Of a stretch of DNA of 14,965 bases, positions 7,180 to 14,111 are shown in pieces. Both the position numbers and the translations under genes were made by a program. This DNA comes from CAZESH01 sp964514665 (GTDB lineage: Bacteria > Bacillota > Bacilli > Paenibacillales > KCTC-25726), in assembly GCA_964514665.1 (NCBI GenBank), contig CAZESH010000081.1:1-14965 (forward strand), written 5' to 3'. Numbering within the stretch: the stretch's first letter is position 1; each line of letters opens with the position of its first letter. Under the pieces are notes generated by a model. That model searched no databases, was not told the origin of the DNA, and was given only the letters and a program-made list of their open reading frames with translations.

Positions 7180-7586
7180 ATCCCAAGCCGCGCGCAATTG
7201 CCACCGTTGCCTGCCGTAATTGGATTCGAACGGATTTTGCGTTGCCTGCAGCGAGAATATATTTTGTTTTTTTTGTTTGCCGGCTCCAAAATTATGCGAT
7301 CATTTTGCAATGAATCTTGTCGAGATGATCGAAAAGGAGTTAAAGAACGACAAAATAATTTTACCGCGTAAGCATATACCTTGAACTTTTCTCGTTATTT
7401 TCCCCCTTTGCGGCGGCTTGGTAATCGTCAAAGCTCCGGTAGAACCGTTTTTTCCACTGCCAAACCCCGCCCCCGAAAGGACTCTCATACAAATTGTCAT
7501 CCAACTTGTTGCCCTTGTTTTCCGTAATACTGCAAAAAACATCATCCGTTTTTTCAATATAAGCTGGCGAGCAAGGATACCCGGTC
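7145..7586. other. Long intergenic region between spoIIE and the kinase relic
   Basis: About 440 bases without a convincing gene. The part near spoIIE holds its upstream control region. At 7255-7280 there is an A/T-rich, T-tract-containing stretch. The remainder holds two short open frames: a 24-codon plus-strand frame at 7310 and a minus-strand frame of up to 77 codons ending at 7361. I looked for the tRNA genes found next to spoIIE in B. subtilis and saw none. Confidence 0.6.
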
Positions 7587-7594
7587 ATGAACAT
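7361..7594 (-). CDS. Possible small protein of unknown function, doubtful
   Basis: A 77-codon open frame (two codons shorter if the second ATG at 7588 is used) divergent from the kinase relic, whose start it overlaps. I do not recognise it. The product is hydrophilic with a protein-like composition, for example KKRFYRSFDDYQAAAKGENN at residues 48-67, and has no membrane segment or signal peptide. AGGAT precedes the second ATG at short distance, a weak ribosome site. It has no terminator and no partner. It may be a real small sporulation-time gene, the tail of a decayed gene, or chance. Confidence 0.22.
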   Translation of the reverse strand: MFMTGYPCSPAYIEKTDDVFCSITENKGNKLDDNLYESPFGGGVWQWKKRFYRSFDDYQAAAKGENNEKSSRYMLTR

Positions 7595-8026
7595 CCTGAA
7601 CCGACCCCACCCGTCGCTCCGTCAAACCCTGTTCCTGCACTATCTTCTGCTGGTGGTCATTATCAGCCTGATGGGCAGCGAAATCGTCTATTTCGTTTTC
7701 CATGGCATCGATCAAAGCTATGAGGATTCATTGACCGATATCATCCAAGCAAGCGACTTTGCCCAAGCCCGAGATCAAAATGCTCTGCTGAAATCCCTTG
7801 CCACCGCATACGTAATCGAATTTGCCGATCAAGGCGCAGGCATTCCGGAAGATGTGCGTTCCGCCGTTTTCCAGCCTTTCATTCGGCCAGAACCGGCAGC
7901 GAGGGAACCGGTCTGGGATTGTCCATCACCCGGAAAATCATCGATCTTCATCAGGGAAAATTGGAGCTGGATCATACGCCGGAAGAAATCACGATTTTCA
8001 GAATCCGGCTCCCTCTCCGCGAATAG
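7587..8026 (+). pseudogene. Relic of a sensor histidine kinase (internal deletion plus frameshift)
   Basis: The only plus-strand gene-like sequence here, lying between the S1-domain gene and spoIIE. An ATG at 7587 with AAGGA nine bases upstream begins a normal kinase N-terminus (SLRQTLFLHY, then a membrane helix at about 17-38). After about 76 residues the reading jumps directly into the ATPase G1 box (FADQGAGIPEDVRSAVFQPF). The rest of the sensor, the HisKA domain with its phospho-accepting histidine and the N box are missing. Near 7884-7892 the frame changes by one base: the correct frame resumes with GSEGTGLGLSITRKIIDLHQ (G2 box) and runs to TAG at 8024. Unable to phosphorylate as it stands. 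It differs in its N-terminus from the kinase at the left edge, so it is not an obvious copy of it. No regulator gene accompanies it. Confidence 0.85.
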
Positions 8027-8032
8027 CCGCCA

Positions 8033-8067
8033 ATAAAAAAAGGATTGCCGAATGCAGGCAATCCTTT
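8033..8067 (-). terminator. Intrinsic terminator of the S1-domain gene
   Basis: The perfect 11-base stem AAAGGATTGCC/GGCAATCCTTT (8039-8049 with 8057-8067) has a 7-base loop and is followed on the minus strand by a T-rich run (complement of ATAAAAAA). It begins 16 bases past the S1 gene stop. On the plus strand the same hairpin lies just after the kinase relic but lacks a T-tract. Confidence 0.9.
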
Positions 8068-8083
8068 GGGTTCTCCAATATAT

Positions 8084-8578
8084 TTAAAACCGCTTTGCGC
8101 CCCGTCCACCTCTTTTGGAATCCGTGTTTTTCTTCAAAGACGCAATTCGTTCCTCGCTGTCCTTCAAAAACCTGGACATTTTATCCTCAAATGAAGGTTT
8201 TCCAGCATATGAAGGCTTTCCGGCATATTGTCTTTGAGAAGAACGCTGGCCTCCATAGCTCCCTCTAGCTTCTCCTGAAGAGCCTCCCTCCGGACGGGGG
8301 CGGTTGCTTCTTTCGGGATAAGCGGGCTTGGATTCCACGGGTCTATCCTTCGCTTGCTTGATGGACAATCCGATCTTGCCGTCTTTGTCCACGTTAATAA
8401 CCTTCACCGTAACCACGTCAGCGATCTTTAGATGGTCCTTGACATCCTTTACGTAATTGTCGGCGATTTCCGAAATGTGAACAAGACCGGTGACGCCTCC
8501 CGAGAGCTCGATAAAAGCTCCGAAATGAGTAATGCCTGTCACCTTTCCCTCTAACTTGGTGCCCACTTCAAATGACAT
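8084..8578 (-). CDS. yabR: S1-domain RNA-binding protein, YabR type
   Basis: A 164-residue protein with one S1 RNA-binding fold (about 1-74): FEVGTKLEGKVTGITHFGAF, then GLVHISEIADNYVKDV and DGKIGLSIKQAKDRP. The rest is a charged, low-complexity tail ending KRGGRGAKRF, likely to add RNA affinity. The family is related to the S1 domain of polynucleotide phosphorylase and probably acts on RNA or ribosomes; the precise role is not known. The ATG at 8578 matches the family start; a TTG 45 bases earlier would put the ribosome site AAAGGGAGG inside the gene. That site is about 13 bases from the ATG, slightly long. It follows divIC as in B. subtilis, but behind a terminator and with its own promoter. 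Confidence 0.92.
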   Translation of the reverse strand: MSFEVGTKLEGKVTGITHFGAFIELSGGVTGLVHISEIADNYVKDVKDHLKIADVVTVKVINVDKDGKIGLSIKQAKDRPVESKPAYPERSNRPRPEGGSSGEARGSYGGQRSSQRQYAGKPSYAGKPSFEDKMSRFLKDSEERIASLKKNTDSKRGGRGAKRF

Positions 8579-8656
8579 AGAAAAAAATGTTCCTCCCTTT
8601 AAAGTTGAGAAAATACCTGCCAAGGCAAATCATCTAAATTAAAACTGGCTATGCAG

Positions 8657-8685
8657 ATTATACCCGATGCATAAATGGAGGTCAA
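8657..8685 (-). promoter_or_regulatory. Sigma-A promoter of the S1-domain gene
   Basis: TTGACC (8685-8680) and TATAAT (8662-8657) on the minus strand are exactly 17 bases apart, eleven of twelve consensus positions. Transcription should begin near 8650, giving a leader of about 70 bases. This makes the S1 gene a separate vegetative transcript rather than the end of the divIC message. Confidence 0.85.
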
Positions 8686-8721
8686 TATGCGGCTCTCACG
8701 ATTTGACCTTGCAAACAAGGA

Positions 8722-8779
8722 TTAAAAAAGAAATAGGTGCGAGCAACGCTCAAGCGCAACCCTCGAATACCTATTTCTT
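8722..8779 (-). terminator. Intrinsic terminator overlapping the divIC stop codon
   Basis: The arms AAGAAATAGGT (8728-8738) and ACCTATTTCTT (8769-8779) pair over 11 bases, and the 30-base interior can form smaller GC stems (GAGC/GCTC, CGAG/CTCG). On the minus strand a T-rich run follows (CTTTTTTAAT). The upstream arm begins within the divIC TAA, so the last codons of divIC lead directly into the hairpin. Confidence 0.8.
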
Positions 8780-9104
8780 ACTCGTCGGTTTTAGGCTTTA
8801 TGAAAAGCGTTTCCCCAGGACGGGTCATATGGTAATCCTTTCGTGCCCTCTGTTCAATATATTCAGGGTCGTTCAGACGGGTGATTTCCAATTTCAATTT
8901 TTGGTTTGCTTTTTTTGAGGTCTCGAGTTTACCCTCCAGAACAGAAAGCTGTGAAAACTTTAAATTCAGCCGACCTTCCTGATTCCAGAGCGTCAAGCCG
9001 GCCCAACACAAAAAACCGATAAGAGCCAGCATCAATAATCGAAGCCTTCTTCGCTTTCCCTTATCTTCGGTTATTTGCCGGTTGTAGGCGACCTGGTTGT
9101 ACAT
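8778..9104 (-). CDS. divIC: Septum formation initiator, DivIC/FtsB family
   Basis: A 108-residue single-pass division protein. DivIC is part of the FtsL-DivIB-DivIC septal complex that controls septal wall synthesis. The N-terminus is cytoplasmic and basic (KGKRRRLRLL), followed by one membrane helix (about 24-41, LMLALIGFLCWAGLTLW), an extracellular coiled coil (about 48-83) and the family motif DPEYIEQRARKDYHMTRPGETLF. The ATG at 9104 is chosen because AGGGGG lies 10 bases upstream; the TTG three codons earlier is too close to it. The gene lies 55 bases after yabQ. I found no clear vegetative promoter just upstream, although an essential division gene should have one, possibly inside yabQ. 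Confidence 0.94.
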   Translation of the reverse strand: MYNQVAYNRQITEDKGKRRRLRLLMLALIGFLCWAGLTLWNQEGRLNLKFSQLSVLEGKLETSKKANQKLKLEITRLNDPEYIEQRARKDYHMTRPGETLFIKPKTDE

Positions 9105-9159
9105 GGAAAGCAATCCCCCTAAATTTGCCCATAAATACAGACTTTAAAACAAAGCATGA

Positions 9160-9729
9160 TCATTTAAAGTAGCGTTTCAAGCGAAGAATTACACCATGAA
9201 CCCCTTGTACCGTTCTCTTTAACCAAGTGATCTTTAAAAGAAGTTGCCAAGCAAGCCTGACCAAATATCGGACAGGATAGAGCAATTGTAACACAAATTT
9301 CAAAATGAATACAGCGATCGCCGCTAAAAATCCTAAAAAAAACCAAATCAATTTGCCCATCCACAGAATCGGGGCAATCACGACAAGCTTAAAAATGTGA
9401 ATCATTTGGCGGATAAGAGCTTTAATCAAATCCACGAGTGCGGCGGTAGCCAAAATGACCCAACGGCTGAACAAAAGATAATAACAAATCGCCCCGATAC
9501 CCAGTCCCAAAAAAACGTACAGGCGCAGCTGCCCCTGATTGGCATAAAATAAAATCCGGAAAATAAAGATTGCAGCCAACAGCCAATAAGCAACATCCAA
9601 CAGAGGAATGATCCAACGGGGAAAATGAAGCTTGCCGGAGACAACCCGGTATCCGTCAAAGCAGAAGCCGAGCACGATCCCGCTGATCACCATGGAGGCC
9701 AGAGTTTGGAATTGGACCGTAAGACTCAC
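9160..9729 (-). CDS. yabQ: Spore cortex membrane protein YabQ
   Basis: A 189-residue integral membrane protein of the YabQ family, needed in B. subtilis for cortex formation and located around the forespore. The N-terminus SLTVQFQTLASMVISGIVLGFCFDGYRV is characteristic. Membrane segments lie at about 9-25, 40-62, 68-87, 90-110 and 115-147, and the C-terminus is strongly basic (WLKRTVQGVHGVILRLKRYFK). The start ATG overlaps the yabP stop as ATGA, so the two should be translated together. Family assignment is firm; the biochemical role is not known even in the model species. Confidence 0.93.
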   Translation of the reverse strand: MSLTVQFQTLASMVISGIVLGFCFDGYRVVSGKLHFPRWIIPLLDVAYWLLAAIFIFRILFYANQGQLRLYVFLGLGIGAICYYLLFSRWVILATAALVDLIKALIRQMIHIFKLVVIAPILWMGKLIWFFLGFLAAIAVFILKFVLQLLYPVRYLVRLAWQLLLKITWLKRTVQGVHGVILRLKRYFK

Positions 9730-10007
9730 TTGAACAACTTGCCCAAAAATCCCTTGGATTTCCCTTGGGAGTTTGCGTCCAGATAGACTAAAGCATCCAC
9801 CAGTCCTTCGATGGCGACAAGTCCCTGCTCCAGATTCAGGTTCTTGATATGCAGATTGCTGCCTTTAATCGTCAGAAAGCCGCATTCGGTCTCCAGCAAA
9901 AACTCCTCACTGTCAAAGCTTTCCACGTTAAGGACGCCTGAGATTTCCAACATTTTGCGGTTCAGCATCTTGATTTCCTGACGCTTGGCGGTTTTTCCGT
10001 GTTCCAT
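9726..10007 (-). CDS. yabP: Sporulation protein YabP
   Basis: A 93-residue cytoplasmic protein of the YabP/YqfC family, involved in spore development in the mother cell. Recognisable parts are RKMLEISGVLNVESFDSEEF, the GFLTIKGSNLHIKNLNLEQG core and the GLVDALVYLD segment; the C-terminus is basic. The start ATG at 10007 has a strong GGGAGGAGG about 9 bases upstream. It is the first gene of a new transcript, being separated from rqcP by a terminator, and is coupled to yabQ by an ATGA overlap. In B. subtilis yabP and yabQ belong to the sigma-E regulon, and a weak sigma-E-like site lies just upstream here. Confidence 0.93.
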   Translation of the reverse strand: MEHGKTAKRQEIKMLNRKMLEISGVLNVESFDSEEFLLETECGFLTIKGSNLHIKNLNLEQGLVAIEGLVDALVYLDANSQGKSKGFLGKLFK

Positions 10008-10033
10008 TGGCTATGACCTCCTCCCTTATCACT

Positions 10034-10061
10034 AGATTATGGGGGAGTCGTCCCAATTAGA
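10034..10061 (-). promoter_or_regulatory. Weak candidate sigma-E promoter for yabP-yabQ
   Basis: TCTAATT (10061-10055) and CATAATCT (10041-10034) on the minus strand lie 13 bases apart, in the range for sigma-E. The -35 matches TCATATT at five of seven positions and the -10 shares CATA and the final T with CATACANT. The call leans on the known sigma-E control of yabP and yabQ. Confidence 0.35.
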
Positions 10062-10083
10062 ACCGGATTTACCGCTGAATAAA

Positions 10084-10112
10084 CATAAAGAAAGAGACCT
10101 TAAAGGTCTCTT
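10084..10112 (-). terminator. Intrinsic terminator of hup-rqcP
   Basis: AAGAGACCT (10092-10100) pairs with AGGTCTCTT (10104-10112) around a 3-base loop. On the minus strand a T-rich run follows (CTTTCTTTATG). It lies just past the rqcP stop and separates it from yabP. Confidence 0.8.
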
Positions 10113-10119
10113 GTCCCGT

Positions 10120-10374
10120 TCAAAGGCTTTCTTCCTGAAGCAGAGTATACAAGCTGCTTGCTTCTTCTTTGCGGGTTGACTCTTGAAGCTTTTCCACCCG
10201 GACAGAAACGAGTTTTTGTCCGAATTGAATTTTAAGCACATCGCCAACCTTCACCGTAGTGCTCGGCTTTGTTTCCCGTCCGTTAATCCAGACTCTTCCT
10301 TGCTCGGAAATATCTTTGGCAACGGTTCGCCGCTTGATCAGACGGGAAACCTTCAGGAATTTGTCAAGCCTCAT
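10120..10374 (-). CDS. rqcP: RqcP (YabO), S4-domain RNA-binding protein of ribosome rescue
   Basis: An 84-residue S4-domain protein of the Hsp15/RqcP family. In B. subtilis RqcP works with RqcH on stalled 50S subunits, helping C-terminal alanine tailing of incomplete chains. The S4 fold fills about residues 1-60: MRLDKFLKVSRLIKRRTVAK, then GRVWINGRETKPSTTVKVGDVLKI. The length is normal. Its ATG overlaps the HU stop in TAATG, so its translation probably depends on ribosomes finishing HU. It ends in a terminator. Confidence 0.95.
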   Translation of the reverse strand: MRLDKFLKVSRLIKRRTVAKDISEQGRVWINGRETKPSTTVKVGDVLKIQFGQKLVSVRVEKLQESTRKEEASSLYTLLQEESL

Positions 10375-10646
10375 TATTTTACGGCTTCTTTAAGCTTGTT
10401 TCCGGCTTTGAATGCAGGAACTTTCGATGCGGGAATTTCAATCGCTTTGCCGGTTTGCGGATTGCGACCTACACGGCCGGAGCGCTTGCGGGTTTCAAAA
10501 GTGCCGAAACCGATCAGTTGAACTTTGTCGCCACTGGATAAAGCGGAAGTGACTTCGCCAAGAAATCCGTTAAGAACGGCCTCTACGTCTTTTTTCGTTA
10601 ATCCGCTTTTTGAAGAAATGCTGTTGACCAAATCTGTCTTGTTCAT
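10374..10646 (-). CDS. hup: DNA-binding protein HU
   Basis: A 90-residue histone-like protein, the standard HU length, which bends and compacts DNA as a dimer. The sequence MNKTDLVNSISSKSGLTKKD starts typically; GFGTFETRKRSGRVGRNPQTG carries the beta-arm with the DNA-intercalating proline of RNPQTG, followed by IPASKVPAFKAGNKLKEAVK. GGGAGG stands about 9 bases upstream of the ATG. Placed between mazG and rqcP, unlike B. subtilis hbs, which lies elsewhere. The 240-base AT-rich gap upstream should carry its promoter, but I could not pick a convincing -35/-10 pair there. Confidence 0.97.
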   Translation of the reverse strand: MNKTDLVNSISSKSGLTKKDVEAVLNGFLGEVTSALSSGDKVQLIGFGTFETRKRSGRVGRNPQTGKAIEIPASKVPAFKAGNKLKEAVK

Positions 10647-10828
10647 TTAAAATTACCTCCCAGAAATTTTTCATTTGTCTTTCAATTTGATTGCCAGAGC
10701 GCCCCAAACCTTTGCGGCTGTAGCGTTTCTCGCTGATAAAGTTTTACGGAATATGTATTCTGTCTTTTTCAGGGAAATCCTGCTCGAAAAACGAATTTAA
10801 TAAATTTTTTTTAAAAATTCCGGCATAA

Positions 10829-10835
10829 TTCGACA
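10829..10835 (-). promoter_or_regulatory. Spo0A-box-like site upstream of hup
   Basis: The minus strand has TGTCGAA, the exact 7-base Spo0A core, in the context TTCTGTCGAATTATG, about 185 bases upstream of the HU start. It is followed by a long A/T-tract region (about 10795-10820). A single 7-mer can occur by chance. Confidence 0.3.
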
Positions 10836-10885
10836 GAAAACACCCCTTTTTCTAAAAAAATAGCTGGTTTCATAAATTCCCGCAA

Positions 10886-12364
10886 TCATCTTTGTTTCGC
10901 TTGAACCCAAAAATTTTCCATTTCCTCTAAATCAGTTTGTTCAAAATCTTTCCCTTTTAAACGCAATTGCTCCTCAATGAACTGAAAACGCTCGGTAAAT
11001 TTTCGGTTCGTCAAAGCGATCGCTTCTTCCGGATCCACTTGGAAAAACCGGGAAAGATTAACCACGGCAAACAACAAATCCCCCAGCTCCTCCTTAAAAC
11101 GCTGTCTGGAGTCTGCTTCTCCCAGTTCCATTAATTCCGCCAATTCTTCCCTGACCTTCTCTGCAGCCTGCTCCGCCTTGTCCCAATCAAATCCCACAGA
11201 GGATGCCTTTTTCTGCAGCTTCCACGCTTTTAAAATTCCGGGAAGATCGCGGGGCACTCCGGACAGCACGGATAGCCGTTCGGGCTCTATCCCTTTTTGC
11301 CGTTTCTCCTCGGCTTTCATGTCCTGCCAAGTGCTGAGCGCCTCCTCGGCATTGTTCGCAGAGCGCTCTCCGAACACATGAGGATGGCGGCGAATCAGCT
11401 TTTCATTCAGTCCTTCAATTACATCCCATACCGTGAACACTCCGGTTTCCGCCTCCATTTGCGAATGCAGCATTACCTGCAAAAGCAAATCTCCCAGCTC
11501 TTCGCACATCGCTTCCGGATCATCGTCGTCAATCGTCTCCAGCACCTCATAGGTTTCTTCAATCAAATTCTTGCGAATGCTGCTGTGGGTTTGCTCCCGA
11601 TCCCAAGGACAGCCGCCCGGGCTTCTCAGGATGCGGACAATTTCTTCAAGCTTGGAAAAGGAACGATTTTCCGCCGCCGTATGGGATGCCTTCGGAAGAT
11701 AAATGAGCGATAAATTTCCATATCCCCCGACTCTGTCCAACTCGTACAAAGGAATCTGCTGAATCAGCTGTTCTCCGTCGATACCTAGAGCATGGGCGAC
11801 CGTTACCCGGTAGTCGTCGGAATAACGCTCCATCAGCGTCAGCTTGACGTCTGAGGCGACATCCCGGTCATACACTTGGGCAATGACGGTATGAAGCTCC
11901 GGCTGCAGCACAGCCTGCTTAAGGGAAAGCGCGTCAAGCAGCTGAAAGCCTTCAATCGGATCAAAGCCCAGGCTGACAAAAAGCTGGTCGAGAAAGCTTT
12001 CCCCGCTCTCTATGCGCAAGCGCACATTCTCTTCTTCGCAGCGTTTCTGAAGCAGTCCGACGGTCGATTCGGCAACTGCGGGATGCCCGGTAACGGCGTA
12101 TACGAGTTCTCCCTCGCCCGCTGCCGCCTCAGCCAGCAAATGCTCAACGATGGCCTCGTATACCTCCGGAAAAGATGCCTTTGTCTCATACAGGGCATCA
12201 AAGCTGGCGAATGCGATTTTTTCATCTTTAAGCAGCTGTACGGCGGGATGCCGCTCGGTTCTGAGATAGATTTGCGCAGCCTTCCGCAGGGTATTCCAGA
12301 CACCCAGGCTGATGCGCTCCGGGCTTCCCGGACCAAGCCCTACGACATGAATCGTTTTGGACAT
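10886..12364 (-). CDS. mazG: YabN-type fusion of a tetrapyrrole-methylase-like domain and MazG pyrophosphohydrolase
   Basis: A 492-residue two-domain protein. The N-terminal half (about 1-220) is a class III SAM-methyltransferase-like domain with GLGPGSPE at 9-16 and AVTGHPAVAEST near 90-101; its substrate is unknown. The C-terminal half is MazG (about 240-490), which hydrolyses nucleoside triphosphates to monophosphates and pyrophosphate and may clean up non-canonical nucleotides. MazG metal-site motifs are visible: GGCPWDREQTH, EETYE (270-274) with EELGD (288-292), and in the second repeat EELAE (406-410) with EELGD (425-429). The ATG at 12364 is chosen because AAAGGAG lies 8 bases upstream; a TTG eight codons earlier would put that site within the gene. 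It follows the flippase gene by 36 bases, as in B. subtilis. Confidence 0.95.
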   Translation of the reverse strand: MSKTIHVVGLGPGSPERISLGVWNTLRKAAQIYLRTERHPAVQLLKDEKIAFASFDALYETKASFPEVYEAIVEHLLAEAAAGEGELVYAVTGHPAVAESTVGLLQKRCEEENVRLRIESGESFLDQLFVSLGFDPIEGFQLLDALSLKQAVLQPELHTVIAQVYDRDVASDVKLTLMERYSDDYRVTVAHALGIDGEQLIQQIPLYELDRVGGYGNLSLIYLPKASHTAAENRSFSKLEEIVRILRSPGGCPWDREQTHSSIRKNLIEETYEVLETIDDDDPEAMCEELGDLLLQVMLHSQMEAETGVFTVWDVIEGLNEKLIRRHPHVFGERSANNAEEALSTWQDMKAEEKRQKGIEPERLSVLSGVPRDLPGILKAWKLQKKASSVGFDWDKAEQAAEKVREELAELMELGEADSRQRFKEELGDLLFAVVNLSRFFQVDPEEAIALTNRKFTERFQFIEEQLRLKGKDFEQTDLEEMENFWVQAKQR

Positions 12365-12400
12365 AAAAAATTCTCCTTTATGGATCAATTTGCGGATTTT

Positions 12401-14053
12401 TCAATCCTGGGAAATCCGCTTAAACCGAAGCAAAAACGGAGACAGAATGCGATGGATGCGGGGCAGGCTTTGCAGATCCCGGAGTGCGACCGCGCCGCTT
12501 GCAAACAACAGAAGGACAAATACGGCTGCACCGCCGCTTACACCGGCAAGCGCGGCAATCGCATAGATCAACCGCCCGGAATGAAAAACAAGCGCGCCCA
12601 GTTTAAGCAAAGCGGCAGCAATCGCTGCGGAGCTTAAGCTCATGCCGAGAACAGGCCAAATCGGCTTCAACAAATCACTGCCCGTCAGGACTTTCAAGTC
12701 CCTTAGCTTCAGAACCCAAAGATTAAGTGAGGACGCCAGCGCAAATGCCAGCACGGTTGCCAACGCCCCGCCGCGAATTCCCCAAAGCGGCAGCAGCCAG
12801 ACGTTAAGCGCAAATTTCAGCACCGCTGCCGCCAATAAATTTACGGCAGGCGCCTTGACCGCGCCAATTCCCTGCAAAACGCTTGCGGAGGTGATGTTGA
12901 GAGTACTGAAAACAGCGGTAAAAGCGATGATCACCATGCTCCACGTTCCGGCCGTATTGCGGAACAATAAAACATTCACCGGGAGAGCGAGAACTGCAAG
13001 GCCGCACGAAGCAGCCAAACCGATCATCCAAGCCATTTTGAGCGACATTCGACTGCGCCGCTGAACGGCGGCAGGATCGTGATTTGCCTTTGCTTCGGCA
13101 ATCGCCGGCACAATCGCTACAGAAACAGAACTGGCGATCATGGCAACAAGCTGAACGAGCGTGACGCCGCGGTTATATATGCCGAATTCCGCCATCGCCT
13201 GCAGCTCGCTCAGTCCGTTTGCTTCCAACAATCTTGGCATCGTGAAGGCATCGATGATGTTCAAAGCCGGTACGACGATCGTCCCCAAACAAATCGGCAG
13301 CGCATAGAGCGCGATTTGTTTGGCCAATCGCCATCCATTCCGATGCTCGGCGTCCAGCGGCTGCTTCTCACTGTGATCAGCGAATGCCGATCTTTCTTTG
13401 TTCCAATATGCCAGCATCACCAACAGTCCCGCCGCCGCTCCGGCAACCGAACCGAAGGTTGCACCTGCGGCTATCCGGCTCTGCGGCGCCTGCACGGCAT
13501 GAAAGATAAGCAGCAGCGTAATCATCGCCGCCACGCGCACAAGTTGCTCGGCAACTTGAGACACGGCGGTAGGAAGCATGTTCTGATAGCCTTGAAAGTA
13601 GCCTCTAAGCGCCGACATGGCAGGCACAAACAGCAAAGCGAAGGATACGCTGCGGATCGCATCTGCTGTCTGACTGTTGCCGATCAACGCAGCGATTGTC
13701 CCCGCCCCGAAAAACAGCAAAAGGAAAAAGAACGCGCCGGAAATAAACAAAAGCCAAGTCGATACTGCGAGAATCTGCTGCGCTTCCCGGTCCCTGCCCT
13801 GTGCCGCCCGCTCGGCGACAAAGGTGGAAACCGCAACCGGAAAACCGGCCGAGGATAAAAATAAAATTAAAATATAAAACGGATAAACGGCGGAATAAAT
13901 GCCGAAGGCCTCGTCCCCGGCGATGTTCTGCAGCGGAATTTTTTGCAGCGTTCCGAGCAGTTTGGATATGATCGCGGCAGCGCCAAGCAAAGCCGCTCCT
14001 TTAAGCAGCGTTCCCGGCGCGATTTTTTTTCGAATCTCGCTGTTTCCTGACAT
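12401..14053 (-). CDS. SpoVB/YabM-type polysaccharide or lipid flippase (MOP superfamily)
   Basis: A 550-residue polytopic membrane protein with about 14 hydrophobic segments, similar in length to B. subtilis YabM and SpoVB. Family hallmarks are the N-terminal LKGAALLGAAAIISKLLGTLQKIPLQNIAG, AFGIYSAVYPFYILILFLSSAGFPVAVSTFVAERAA and ALRGYFQGYQNMLPTAVSQVAEQLVRV. Members move undecaprenyl-linked precursors; SpoVB acts in spore cortex synthesis, while the YabM role is unclear. The position between spoVT and mazG is that of yabM. The ATG at 14053 is preferred because GGAAGGA lies 8 bases upstream; the ATG six codons earlier has no good site. A TATAAT at 14099-14094 may serve as its -10, but no matching -35 is seen. 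Confidence 0.9.
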   Translation of the reverse strand: MSGNSEIRKKIAPGTLLKGAALLGAAAIISKLLGTLQKIPLQNIAGDEAFGIYSAVYPFYILILFLSSAGFPVAVSTFVAERAAQGRDREAQQILAVSTWLLFISGAFFFLLLFFGAGTIAALIGNSQTADAIRSVSFALLFVPAMSALRGYFQGYQNMLPTAVSQVAEQLVRVAAMITLLLIFHAVQAPQSRIAAGATFGSVAGAAAGLLVMLAYWNKERSAFADHSEKQPLDAEHRNGWRLAKQIALYALPICLGTIVVPALNIIDAFTMPRLLEANGLSELQAMAEFGIYNRGVTLVQLVAMIASSVSVAIVPAIAEAKANHDPAAVQRRSRMSLKMAWMIGLAASCGLAVLALPVNVLLFRNTAGTWSMVIIAFTAVFSTLNITSASVLQGIGAVKAPAVNLLAAAVLKFALNVWLLPLWGIRGGALATVLAFALASSLNLWVLKLRDLKVLTGSDLLKPIWPVLGMSLSSAAIAAALLKLGALVFHSGRLIYAIAALAGVSGGAAVFVLLLFASGAVALRDLQSLPRIHRILSPFLLRFKRISQD

Positions 14054-14111
14054 ATTGGCGTTCCTTCCCATCTAAACCCAAGTCAATAGGGTCATTATAA
14101 ACCAACGGGAA

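Noticed and set aside
7310..7384. A 24-codon plus-strand frame with a protein-like start (MNLVEMIEKELKND)
   Set aside because: No Shine-Dalgarno site, very short, and within AT-rich intergenic DNA; likely chance, or at most a relic.
7103..7586. Search for the tRNA-Met/tRNA-Glu genes that neighbour spoIIE in B. subtilis
   Set aside because: No cloverleaf, T-loop GGTTCGAATCC-type sequence or CCA end was seen on either strand.
8084..8623. Longer reading of the S1-domain gene from a TTG at 8623
   Set aside because: The strong AAAGGGAGG ribosome site would then lie inside the gene, and the family begins at MSFEVG-type sequence.
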